Notes under the pieces: generated by a model
Databases searched by the model: none
What the model saw: only the letters and a program-made list of their open reading frames with translations
What the model was told of the DNA's origin: nothing
Made by a program: the position numbers and the translations under genes
DNA from: Clostridiales bacterium
GTDB lineage: Bacteria; Bacillota; Clostridia; Christensenellales; Aristaeellaceae
Direction of reading: 5' to 3'
NCBI GenBank assembly: GCA_004557905.1
Contig: SFFH01000074.1
Coordinates: 1 to 10,868, forward strand
Length of the DNA: 10,868 bases
In this document: piece by piece, positions 5,034 through 10,868 of the stretch
Layout of the letters: every line of letters begins with the position of its first letter
Numbering within the stretch: position 1 is the stretch's first letter

Positions 5034-5687
5034 TCACTCTGCCAGATGTTCGCCCTTCTTCTCCGCCTCTTCCAGCTCGTGCATGTACTTGTACACGGTG
5101 TAACGCGAGACGTTGAGCCGCTCGGCGACGATTGCCACGGACTTCTGATAGGTGAATGCCCGGCGCTTGTAGAGCATGCGGATGATGCGCATGCGGTCGG
5201 TCTTCTTCATCGCCTCGGGCTCCTTGCCCACGGCGCTGATGCACTCGCGCAGCAGCTCCTCCAGCTGGCTCCTCGCGTCCTGCATCAGCGTCTGCTGCAG
5301 ATCGCCGCTGGTGGCGGTCAGCTCGGTGAGCATCTGCGTGGCGCGCACCATGTTGGTGATGTCCAGGTTGATGCCCAGCGCGAAGTGAAAGTCGTCGCCC
5401 ACGACATTGAACGTCGTGCTCTTGAGCGTGCGGCCGTCGCGGGAGAGGACCATCTGATTGGTGTAGTCCTTGTTCTTGTAGATGGTCTCGTCATAATCGC
5501 CAATGTCGCCGAAGATATCCGCCGTGGAGCCCACGTCGCGGTCCGTCACCGAGCCGTTATAAATGGCCAGAATCGGATGACCGGGGCGGGTCATGTCATG
5601 AACAAGGGTCTCACAGTTCGGCCCAAACATCATGGCAATGCCGCGCGCCTCATTCTTCAAAAAAGTGAGCATGTCTTCCCTGTTCAC
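5034..5687 (-). CDS. YheO-like PAS domain and HTH_22 transcriptional regulator
   Basis: A 217-residue regulator starting at GTG 5687, chosen because AGGAGG sits 6 bases upstream; an ATG further up is encoded by an interspersed repeat and one at 5672 lacks an RBS. Residues about 5-115 form a YheO-type PAS domain: GIAMMFGPNCETLVHDMTRP, HPILAIYNGSVTDRDVG and the closing FHFALGINLDITNM. A linker (120-160) leads to the HTH_22 DNA-binding domain at about 165-205, with IVAERLNVSRYTVYKYMHEL carrying the turn and recognition helix (SRYTVYKYM). Length and order match the family, which includes E. coli YheO and DauR; DauR controls a D-arginine-related operon. The ligand here is unknown. It is convergent with the SLOG-like gene and downstream of, but separated by a repeat block from, the glycosyltransferase operon on the same strand. 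No promoter is evident in the repeat in front of it. Confidence 0.9.
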   Translation of the reverse strand: MNREDMLTFLKNEARGIAMMFGPNCETLVHDMTRPGHPILAIYNGSVTDRDVGSTADIFGDIGDYDETIYKNKDYTNQMVLSRDGRTLKSTTFNVVGDDFHFALGINLDITNMVRATQMLTELTATSGDLQQTLMQDARSQLEELLRECISAVGKEPEAMKKTDRMRIIRMLYKRRAFTYQKSVAIVAERLNVSRYTVYKYMHELEEAEKKGEHLAE

Positions 5688-5699
5688 GGTATACCTCCT

Positions 5700-5890
5700 C
5701 TCAGAGCTGCCACCCTGAAACCCGCCTGAGGGGCTTCCGTCCGGGGAACTCGCATAGTCGCGCCCTTTGGCGCTCCTTGCAATTCCCGACACTCCGCCTG
5801 CCGGCTTCCCGCACAGCGGGCGGCAGGCTTCGGTCCCCCAAACCCCGCAAGGGATTTATCCCTTGACCCTTCTTCGCTTCGCGCTGTATC
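5700..5890. repeat. Structured interspersed repeat in front of the regulator
   Basis: This stretch fills the gap between the regulator and the glycosyltransferase operon and codes for nothing convincing. It contains nested hairpins: GCCTGCC/GGCAGGC (5796-5802 with 5822-5828) enclosing CCCGC/GCGGG (5808-5820), and CAAGGGA/TCCCTTG (5848-5865) with a 4-base loop. The wording on the minus strand (AAGGGATAAATCCCTTG, then GCGGGGTTTGGGG; further on TTCCCCGGACGGAAGCCCC) resembles interspersed repeats I know from gut Clostridia genomes. It abuts the Shine-Dalgarno of the regulator. The window alone cannot show copy number. Confidence 0.6.
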
Positions 5891-5937
5891 AAGCAATTCA
5901 AGCGCTAATTCATTTTAATTCCATCCGACTTTTATGA

Positions 5938-7284
5938 TTATAACACAGTTCTGTCCTCGTTGCAATTCCCGTCCGACAGGATGAGCACCGCCGCGGCGAG
6001 CATCATGGCGGAGGCCGCTGCCAGCGGGATGGCCAGCGTCCAGCAGGTGGCAAGCATCGCCAGCTCGATGAGCGCCGCCGCAATCACAGCCCTGCCACCT
6101 CGCCTGCACGCCAGCGCGACGCTCAGCGGGACAGCCATGTAGAAGTAGCGCTCATGCATCCGGGGCAGCAGGAAGACGATCAGCAGCACCATGAGCAGCG
6201 CCAGGCGGAGAATCTCCCCGTCCGTCATCTCCCGCGCCCGGCGCACGCCGGCCATCACCAGCAGCGCGCACGCGCCAAACGCCAGCGCCAGGCCGAAGTT
6301 GCCGTAGGCGTACACGTCCAGCCCCGCCGTCTCCATCAGGCCGAAGAAGCTCGCCGCGTTGTAATTGAGGCCCGTGTACAGCCCGGTCTGCGCGGTGTAA
6401 ACGCCCAGGATATTCGCCAGGCTCTTGCCGCCCAGCAGCGCCGGGAGCATCACGCAAAGCAGCGTCAGCAGGAAGATCAGCGCGTCGCGCACCTTCAGCT
6501 TCCCGCCCGCCCACAGCACGATGACGATGGGCAGGAGGAACGCGCTCTGCAGCTTGAACGCCAGCGACAGCGCGAAGCACGCTGCCGACGCGCCGGGCCT
6601 CCCATTAAGCGCCAGCGCAAGGCCCCACAGCGCGCACGCCGCGTACAGGCTGTCGCACTGGGCGAACATGCCGCCGTTCAGGACGATCGTGGGCAGCAGC
6701 AGCACCGCGCAAAGCGCCAGCAGACCGTTTCGCTTGCCGGCCAGCTTCGCGGCCGCGCCCGCAAGAAAAGCGTCGCCGATGAAGGAGACCGCCTTCACCG
6801 CGTACAGCGCGGGCACGCCCAGTCGCGTGATGACAAAGAGAATGTACTGGTAGAGCACGTTGTACTCGCCCACGTTCGCGCGCATGCCCTCCGAGAACGA
6901 ACCTGCGGCCAGCCGCTTGATCCAATCGGCCAGGTAGATGTCGTAGTCGCCGGATGAACGCTCGATAAAGCTCATGCGCGCGAGCATCGCCAGGGCGCAC
7001 AGCGCGCACACGCCAAGCTGCGCAAGCAGGCCGCCCTCCTGCCCCCTGCACAGCCGCAGCGCGAAGGCCAGCATCACCCCAAGCGGCAGGCAGAGCACCA
7101 GCACTGCCCAAGCGCGCGCCCCCGTCTGCGCACCTGCAAGCTGTGTCAGCGTGCGCGTCATCATCAGCAGGAAGAACGCCGCAAACGTGCAGATCCCCAG
7201 CAGCCAGCCGGGCAGGCCGCGCCCCAGCAGCAGTGTGCGCAGGCCGTCGTCCGCGCGCGCAAGCCACGCGTCGAGCTTCTTCAT
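5938..7284 (-). CDS. GT-C membrane glycosyltransferase, Gpi18-like (third of operon)
   Basis: A 448-residue polytopic membrane protein from ATG 7284; the start lies in an ATGA overlap with the stop of the preceding gene, showing translational coupling. Hydrophobic segments alternate with short loops throughout (about ten or more). Motifs shared with the first gene of the operon are: SSGDYDIYLADW in the first large outer loop (110-121), where GT-C enzymes carry their catalytic acid; LPTIVLNGGMFAQCDSLY (197-214); FKLQ (243-246); LLGGKSL and VYTAQTG (283-301); and PRMHERY (374-380). This pattern fits the COG5542 Gpi18-related mannosyltransferases, which use polyprenyl-phosphate sugars to glycosylate polymers or proteins outside the membrane. 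Donor sugar and acceptor are unknown. The C-terminus is a short polar tail (SDGNCNEDRTVL). No clear terminator follows; the repeat block begins about 50 bases on. Confidence 0.85.
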   Translation of the reverse strand: MKKLDAWLARADDGLRTLLLGRGLPGWLLGICTFAAFFLLMMTRTLTQLAGAQTGARAWAVLVLCLPLGVMLAFALRLCRGQEGGLLAQLGVCALCALAMLARMSFIERSSGDYDIYLADWIKRLAAGSFSEGMRANVGEYNVLYQYILFVITRLGVPALYAVKAVSFIGDAFLAGAAAKLAGKRNGLLALCAVLLLPTIVLNGGMFAQCDSLYAACALWGLALALNGRPGASAACFALSLAFKLQSAFLLPIVIVLWAGGKLKVRDALIFLLTLLCVMLPALLGGKSLANILGVYTAQTGLYTGLNYNAASFFGLMETAGLDVYAYGNFGLALAFGACALLVMAGVRRAREMTDGEILRLALLMVLLIVFLLPRMHERYFYMAVPLSVALACRRGGRAVIAAALIELAMLATCWTLAIPLAAASAMMLAAAVLILSDGNCNEDRTVL

Positions 7285-8654
7285 GCGCGCAGCGCCTCCC
7301 CGTCCTTCTTTTGAAGAATGGCGTCCAGCAGCTCCAGCAGCACCAGCACCGCCGTGCCGATCGCCATCAGCGCCAGCGGGACCGCCGGCACCACGTCGAA
7401 GCCGAAGATCGACGCCATGTATGCGCACAGCGAGATGAACTCGATCAGGCCCGCGGCGATCATCCGGCGCGCATTGCCCGCGCACGCGAATGCCAGCATG
7501 CCCGCCAGATACCAGCTGCGCGCGTTCATCTGCGGCAGGATCAGCGGCAGGCCGCAAGCAAGCAGCAGCGCACCCAGCAGCAGCGTGTCATTCGTCAGAT
7601 CACGCCTGGTGCGCAGCAGCGCAGCCACCACCAGCAGCGCGCCGGCAATGCCCAGGTACAGGCCCATGCCGCTGAACTCGCGCGTGGAGGCGACATTCAT
7701 CAGCTTGTAGACGTTTGGCATGCCGTCGGACAGGCCCAGCTCCCAGCGCGCATCCTCCAGCTGCACAGCGTAACGCGTCACAAGGCTCGTCAGGCCCTGG
7801 CCGTCCAGCACAATGGCGATCTGGCACAGGAAGGCAGCTGCCGCCAACGCCAGGATGTGGCGCAGCTGCACGCGGTTCTTCATGAACAGCACGATCAGCA
7901 GCGGGAAGAGGAACGCGCATTGCAGCTTCGTGCCCAGCGCCAGGCCCCAGAGCACGCAACCGGCGAGCGGATGGTCATCCAGCAGCAGCGCCAGACCCCA
8001 CAGCGTGAGCATCGCGAACGTCGCATCGCTCTGCGCCCACACGCCCGCGTTTTCAAGCATCGTCGGCGCGAGCACGCAGGCAAACATCGCCGCCAGCGCG
8101 CCGTAGACCTTTGCGCCGCGCTGCAGCGCCAGACGGAGCACCGCGCCCGCGGCGACGCACTGGCACAGCAGGTCAAACAGCTTGACCGCGTACAGCCAGC
8201 TGAAATGCTCGATCCGGGAAAGCAGGGCCATAACAATCAGGTGCATGCCGGACCAGGCGCCGTCCTCCCAGGCCATCGCCGTCACCAGCTCGTAGTTCCA
8301 CATGTCCGTGAGCATCGGCTCGAGCACCTTGGTGTAGCGGCCCGGCTTCACATCCAGCAGCGCCAGATGCGCGCCGACCGCCAGCATCGCCAGCGCCGCC
8401 GTGCACAGCAGCACGAGCACCGGCATGTCCTCGCCGCCAAGCGCCCGCCAGGCAAACGCCGTCAGGATCGCCGCGCCCAGCGTGCCGCAAGCGGCGATCA
8501 CCAGCGCACCCTCCATCCCGGCGCAGAGCTTGCCGGCCAGCAGGCAGAACGCCGCCATCAGCGCCGCAAACAGCAGCGCCGTGCCCGCTTTGCCCGGGCG
8601 GGCATTCATCGCAAAGCGCAGCGGATCGCGCCATGCATTCTTCCTCTCCGTCAT
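7281..8654 (-). CDS. GT-C family membrane protein with degenerate catalytic motifs (second of operon)
   Basis: A 457-residue polytopic membrane protein. ATG 8654 shares one base with the stop of the previous gene and has GGAGGTGA about 8 bases upstream; its own stop overlaps the next start by four bases. It is a clear paralogue of its neighbours: the middle block ENAGVWAQSDATFAMLTLWG (201-220) matches their NG...GQCD or NG...AQCD block, TKLQ (242-245) matches FKLQ, and VKLFDLL matches VKAVSF or VKAISI. The key motifs are altered, however. Where the outer two have DDYD or GDYD followed by I-(F/Y)-L, this one reads TDMWNYEL (116-123), and their MHERY becomes MNARSW (376-381). GGKSL is also lost (DGQGL at 284-288). 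It may be inactive, act on a different substrate, or be a partner subunit. Reading frame and length are intact, so it is not a pseudogene. Confidence 0.82.
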   Translation of the reverse strand: MTERKNAWRDPLRFAMNARPGKAGTALLFAALMAAFCLLAGKLCAGMEGALVIAACGTLGAAILTAFAWRALGGEDMPVLVLLCTAALAMLAVGAHLALLDVKPGRYTKVLEPMLTDMWNYELVTAMAWEDGAWSGMHLIVMALLSRIEHFSWLYAVKLFDLLCQCVAAGAVLRLALQRGAKVYGALAAMFACVLAPTMLENAGVWAQSDATFAMLTLWGLALLLDDHPLAGCVLWGLALGTKLQCAFLFPLLIVLFMKNRVQLRHILALAAAAFLCQIAIVLDGQGLTSLVTRYAVQLEDARWELGLSDGMPNVYKLMNVASTREFSGMGLYLGIAGALLVVAALLRTRRDLTNDTLLLGALLLACGLPLILPQMNARSWYLAGMLAFACAGNARRMIAAGLIEFISLCAYMASIFGFDVVPAVPLALMAIGTAVLVLLELLDAILQKKDGEALRA

Positions 8655-10066
8655 CACGCCTTCACCTCCGCCAGCGCAGCATTCTGCCTGTCCGTGTTCA
8701 GCGCGCGCCACAGCTCAGCCGCTGTCAGCGCCACGCCCACCATCTGGAACATCGCCGCCCACTTGAGATCCAGGATCTTTTCGCCCGGCAGGCCCGCCGT
8801 GTACGCCGCGTAGGACGCAAACCCGAAGCACAGCGGCAGCAGGATGCGGCGCCCGGGCGCGAACACCGCCAGCACCAGCGAGAGCACGTCCGCGCCGAAC
8901 GTGTAGCGCTCGTGCATCTTGGGCAGGAAGAACGGAATGCCGCTGAGCATGAGCAGGCAGGAAAGCAGCGTCGCGTCCACGCTCAGGCGGTCGCGATGGA
9001 CGCTCACCAGCGCGCACATCGCCATCATGCAGGCAATGCCCAGCACCATGGCCATGCCGCCGAACATGCGGTACAGCATCTCCTTGTCCAGATCCGGCAG
9101 GAACTGGTACAGGTTGGGGCCGTTCATCGTGATGAAATTGTAATTGCCCGCCTGCTGCGTGTACACCGTCAGCACATGGTGCAGCGACTTGCCGCCCCAC
9201 AGCGCCGGGATCATCATCACCATGTAGGACGCCGGGATAAGCACGAGGTGGCGGAGCTTGATGTCGCGCCGGAGCCACAGCGGCAGCAGCACCGGCAGGA
9301 AGAACACCGTCTGCAGCTTGAAGGACAGCGCCACGCCGAAGAGGATCATGCTGCGCGCGCTTCGCCGGGTCAGGCCCATGTACACGGCCATCAGGCAGAA
9401 GGAGACGTAGATCACGTCGCACTGGCCCCAGTACGCGCCGTTGAAGACGACCGTGGGCAGCAGGGACGCGATGTGATACACCAGCAGCGGCGCGCCGTCG
9501 CCCTTCACGCGAAGGGACGTGAGCTTCATCAGCGCGGTGCACATGAGCACCTCAAAGGCGATGGAGATCGCCTTGACCAGATACTGCGGCGGATAGTCCT
9601 TCATCCGGGAGATGATCTGCATCAGGTACAGGTACGGCGGCGTATAGTCGCTGCCGATGTACCGGCCAAGGCCCTCCTTCCAGCCCATCTGGGAATACTC
9701 ATAAATCCAGTTGCTCAGGAAGATGTCGTAATCGTCGCTGACATAGTCAAGCAGCGAGATCTTCGCAAGCAGCACAGCGCCCGTGAGCACCGCCAGCAGG
9801 ACGTGCATATAGACGGGCAGCTTCCTGCCCGCGCGCAGCTGCACCGCGTAGGAGACGGCGAAGATCGCCGCGAAGATCACGCCGGAGATCACCTGCATCT
9901 GGCCGGTCTTGTATCCGCTGAATTCGTCGATCTTCGCATAGCGCGCATAGCGCGCGAAGACGAAAAACACGGCGGTCGCGAGCACGAGCAGCACAAGGCG
10001 CAGCACCCTGCCGGGGCGCCTGTTCAGTCCTGTGCGCAGCGCGTCGCTGACAACATTCTTTTTCAT
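8654..10066 (-). CDS. GT-C membrane glycosyltransferase, Gpi18-like (first of operon)
   Basis: A 470-residue polytopic membrane protein; ATG 10066 has AAAGGA 9-10 bases upstream, while an ATG eight codons earlier has no good site. After a basic N-terminus (MKKNVVSDALRTGLNRRPGR) and several helices, the first outer loop holds SDDYDIFLSNW (110-120), the acid-rich motif expected of GT-C enzymes. Further family blocks are SDYTPPYLYLMQIISR (139-154), LLPTVVFNGAYWGQCDVIY (202-220), FKLQTVFFLP (249-258), ALWGGKSL (288-295) and LPKMHERYTF (381-390). A duplicated ARY pair at 38-43 comes from a short tandem repeat in the DNA. It most resembles COG5542 Gpi18-like mannosyltransferases. It leads a three-gene operon with its own promoter and probably transfers a sugar from a lipid carrier to an envelope glycan; donor and acceptor cannot be told from sequence. 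Confidence 0.86.
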   Translation of the reverse strand: MKKNVVSDALRTGLNRRPGRVLRLVLLVLATAVFFVFARYARYAKIDEFSGYKTGQMQVISGVIFAAIFAVSYAVQLRAGRKLPVYMHVLLAVLTGAVLLAKISLLDYVSDDYDIFLSNWIYEYSQMGWKEGLGRYIGSDYTPPYLYLMQIISRMKDYPPQYLVKAISIAFEVLMCTALMKLTSLRVKGDGAPLLVYHIASLLPTVVFNGAYWGQCDVIYVSFCLMAVYMGLTRRSARSMILFGVALSFKLQTVFFLPVLLPLWLRRDIKLRHLVLIPASYMVMMIPALWGGKSLHHVLTVYTQQAGNYNFITMNGPNLYQFLPDLDKEMLYRMFGGMAMVLGIACMMAMCALVSVHRDRLSVDATLLSCLLMLSGIPFFLPKMHERYTFGADVLSLVLAVFAPGRRILLPLCFGFASYAAYTAGLPGEKILDLKWAAMFQMVGVALTAAELWRALNTDRQNAALAEVKA

Positions 10067-10102
10067 GGCACAATATCCTTTCTTGCCCAATCATCCATGT
10101 TC

Positions 10103-10131
10103 ATTATATCGAAGAAAACGCCGTCTGTACA
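10103..10131 (-). promoter_or_regulatory. Promoter of the glycosyltransferase operon
   Basis: On the minus strand TGTACA (10131-10126) and a perfect TATAAT (10108-10103) are spaced by 17 bases. The -35 matches consensus at four of six positions. Transcription would start near 10096, about 30 bases before the ATG at 10066. Confidence 0.7.
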
Positions 10132-10199
10132 GCAAAACCTGTGCGCGCCGCGCATCATAATCCCATCATGCGCCGCATATTCTATGGGGCAGCGTTTCC

Positions 10200-10249
10200 A
10201 TGATTGCTCACATTTTTGCCCGATGGGGGCCATACCCCTGCTCAATCAT
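10200..10249. repeat. Nested inverted repeat between the divergent operons
   Basis: ATGATTG (10200-10206) and CAATCAT (10243-10249) are perfect inverted copies enclosing GGGG (10225-10228) and CCCC (10235-10238). They lie in the 243-base gap between the glycosyltransferase and alarmone synthetase genes, 60 bases before the synthetase start. An operator is possible. No convincing rightward promoter was found here. Confidence 0.35.
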
Positions 10250-10309
10250 CCGGGTATCATGATCAAAGAATTCAGCAAACCGCATCACACGAATCCGAGG
10301 TGAATATCC

Positions 10310-10846
10310 ATGCTTTCCACTGCAACAGCACAAAAGCTGCCCGATGTTTCCCGTGCGCCCAGCGATCCCGTCTTTGGCGCCGAATTCTATGGCCCCTACG
10401 AGGCCGCCGTGCAGGCGGCGCTCGAGATGCTCTGTGCCGCGCGCAAAAAGCACGAGGGCGACGTGCTTGCGCTTCATTTCCGGCTCAAATCGCCCGCGTC
10501 CATCCGCGGCAAGCTCCGCAAGAAGGGCATGCCCGAGACCGCGGCCTCCGCCGGGCTGTGCCTGCGCGACGTCGCCGGGCTGCGTGCCGTGCTCGTAAGC
10601 CGTCAGGCCGTCTACCGCTTTGCGCACACGCTGATGACCAGCGGCGTCGCGCGGCTGGACGAGGTGCACGACTACATCGCCGCGCCCAAGCAGAGCGGCT
10701 ACCGCAGCCTGCACCTGATCTTCAGCGTGCCCGTCGTGCTCGATTCACAGGCGTACCTGGTGCCGGTGGAGATCCAGCTGCGCACGGCCAGCATGGACGC
10801 GTGGGCGTGCATGGAGCACCGCCTCATCTACAAGCCGGTCACATAA
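10310..10846 (+). CDS. Small alarmone synthetase (RelA/SpoT domain), short C-terminus
   Basis: A 178-residue (p)ppGpp synthetase-type protein that would transfer pyrophosphate from ATP to GTP or GDP. ATG 10310 has GAGGTG 7-8 bases upstream. The synthetase core is intact: RLKSPASIRGKLRKKG (58-73) for ATP binding, LRDVAGLRAVL (85-95) with the metal-binding Asp87, DYIAAPKQSGYRSLHL (121-136) with the GTP-stacking Tyr131, and VEIQLRTASMDAWACMEHRL (153-172) with Glu154 in the ExQxRT motif. There is no HD hydrolase domain, as in RelP and RelQ. Those proteins are about 210 residues and carry two C-terminal helices used in tetramer formation; here the frame stops (TAA) after EHRLIYKPVT, about 45-50 residues short. 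A low-complexity N-terminus precedes the core. It may be a distinct subfamily, possibly toxin-like, or a gene clipped by the repeat that starts right after it. Confidence 0.85.
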   Translation: MLSTATAQKLPDVSRAPSDPVFGAEFYGPYEAAVQAALEMLCAARKKHEGDVLALHFRLKSPASIRGKLRKKGMPETAASAGLCLRDVAGLRAVLVSRQAVYRFAHTLMTSGVARLDEVHDYIAAPKQSGYRSLHLIFSVPVVLDSQAYLVPVEIQLRTASMDAWACMEHRLIYKPVT

Positions 10847-10868
10847 GCACCTCATCCGCCCTTCGGGC
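10847..10868. repeat. Edge of a probable interspersed repeat after the alarmone synthetase gene
   Basis: CACCTCATCCGCCCTTCGGG begins four bases... just after the stop region and includes the hairpin GCCC-TTC-GGGC (10858-10868). The CCTCATCCG opening followed by a small GC hairpin is how a common intergenic repeat of gut Clostridia begins, from memory. Only the first bases are in the window, so the assignment is tentative. Confidence 0.35.

Noticed and set aside
5688..5792. 35-codon N-terminal extension of the YheO-like regulator
   Set aside because: These codons lie in the interspersed repeat, and AGGAGG six bases before the GTG at 5687 fixes the start.
7285..7557. 91-codon extension of the third glycosyltransferase
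   Set aside because: It lies in a shadow frame of the preceding gene, with Arg/Gly/Ala-rich low-complexity translation; the ATGA overlap gives the natural start.
7143..10303. Two plus-strand ORFs of about 556 codons opposite the glycosyltransferase operon
   Set aside because: Gln/His/Arg-rich translations typical of reverse frames of GC-rich membrane protein genes; the minus strand shows coupled genes with conserved motifs.

Overview
The window looks like chromosomal DNA of a GC-rich, gut-type Clostridia. Pointers are the AEA-ending signal peptide on a very C-ending-codon-rich solute-binding protein, consensus sigma-A promoters, strong Shine-Dalgarno sites and interspersed structured repeats. 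Christensenellales or Oscillospirales are my best guesses from style alone; no marker gene settles it.

Left edge (1 to about 450): AT-richer DNA carrying a minus-strand DUF6061-type small protein typical of integrative elements. At about 453 this abruptly meets a well-formed promoter, RBS and the first seven codons (MKLGIVG) of what looks like ychF, read on the minus strand. The simplest reading is an integrative-element junction inside the 5' end of ychF.

539-3975: a divergent consensus promoter with a 14-bp LacI/CcpA-type palindrome drives a sugar ABC importer: solute-binding protein, then two MalF/MalG-like permeases whose reading frames overlap by one base. Two strong hairpins separate the binding protein from the permeases. 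There is no ATPase, glycosidase or regulator nearby, so the importer probably borrows a shared MsmK/MalK-type ATPase.

3976-5033: a structured non-coding block, a bidirectional terminator, then a divergent pair: a C-terminally shortened Xre-like HTH protein (minus) and a YpsA/DUF1273-like SLOG-fold protein (plus). They share a palindromic overlapping promoter, with an imperfect 31-bp tandem repeat in the SLOG leader. Terminators sharing 14 identical bases close both sides, so the pair resembles a self-contained accessory cassette.

5034-10066 (all minus strand): a YheO-like PAS plus HTH_22 regulator preceded by a structured interspersed repeat, and a three-gene operon of paralogous GT-C membrane glycosyltransferases (Gpi18-like), translationally coupled by 1- and 4-base overlaps. 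The middle paralogue has lost the motifs conserved in the outer two. The operon probably supplies sugar transfer to a cell-envelope polymer on the outer face of the membrane.

10310-10868: a RelA/SpoT-type small alarmone synthetase with an intact catalytic core but no C-terminal oligomerisation helices, followed by what looks like the edge of another interspersed repeat. Long ORFs antisense to the GC-rich genes are shadows and were left out.
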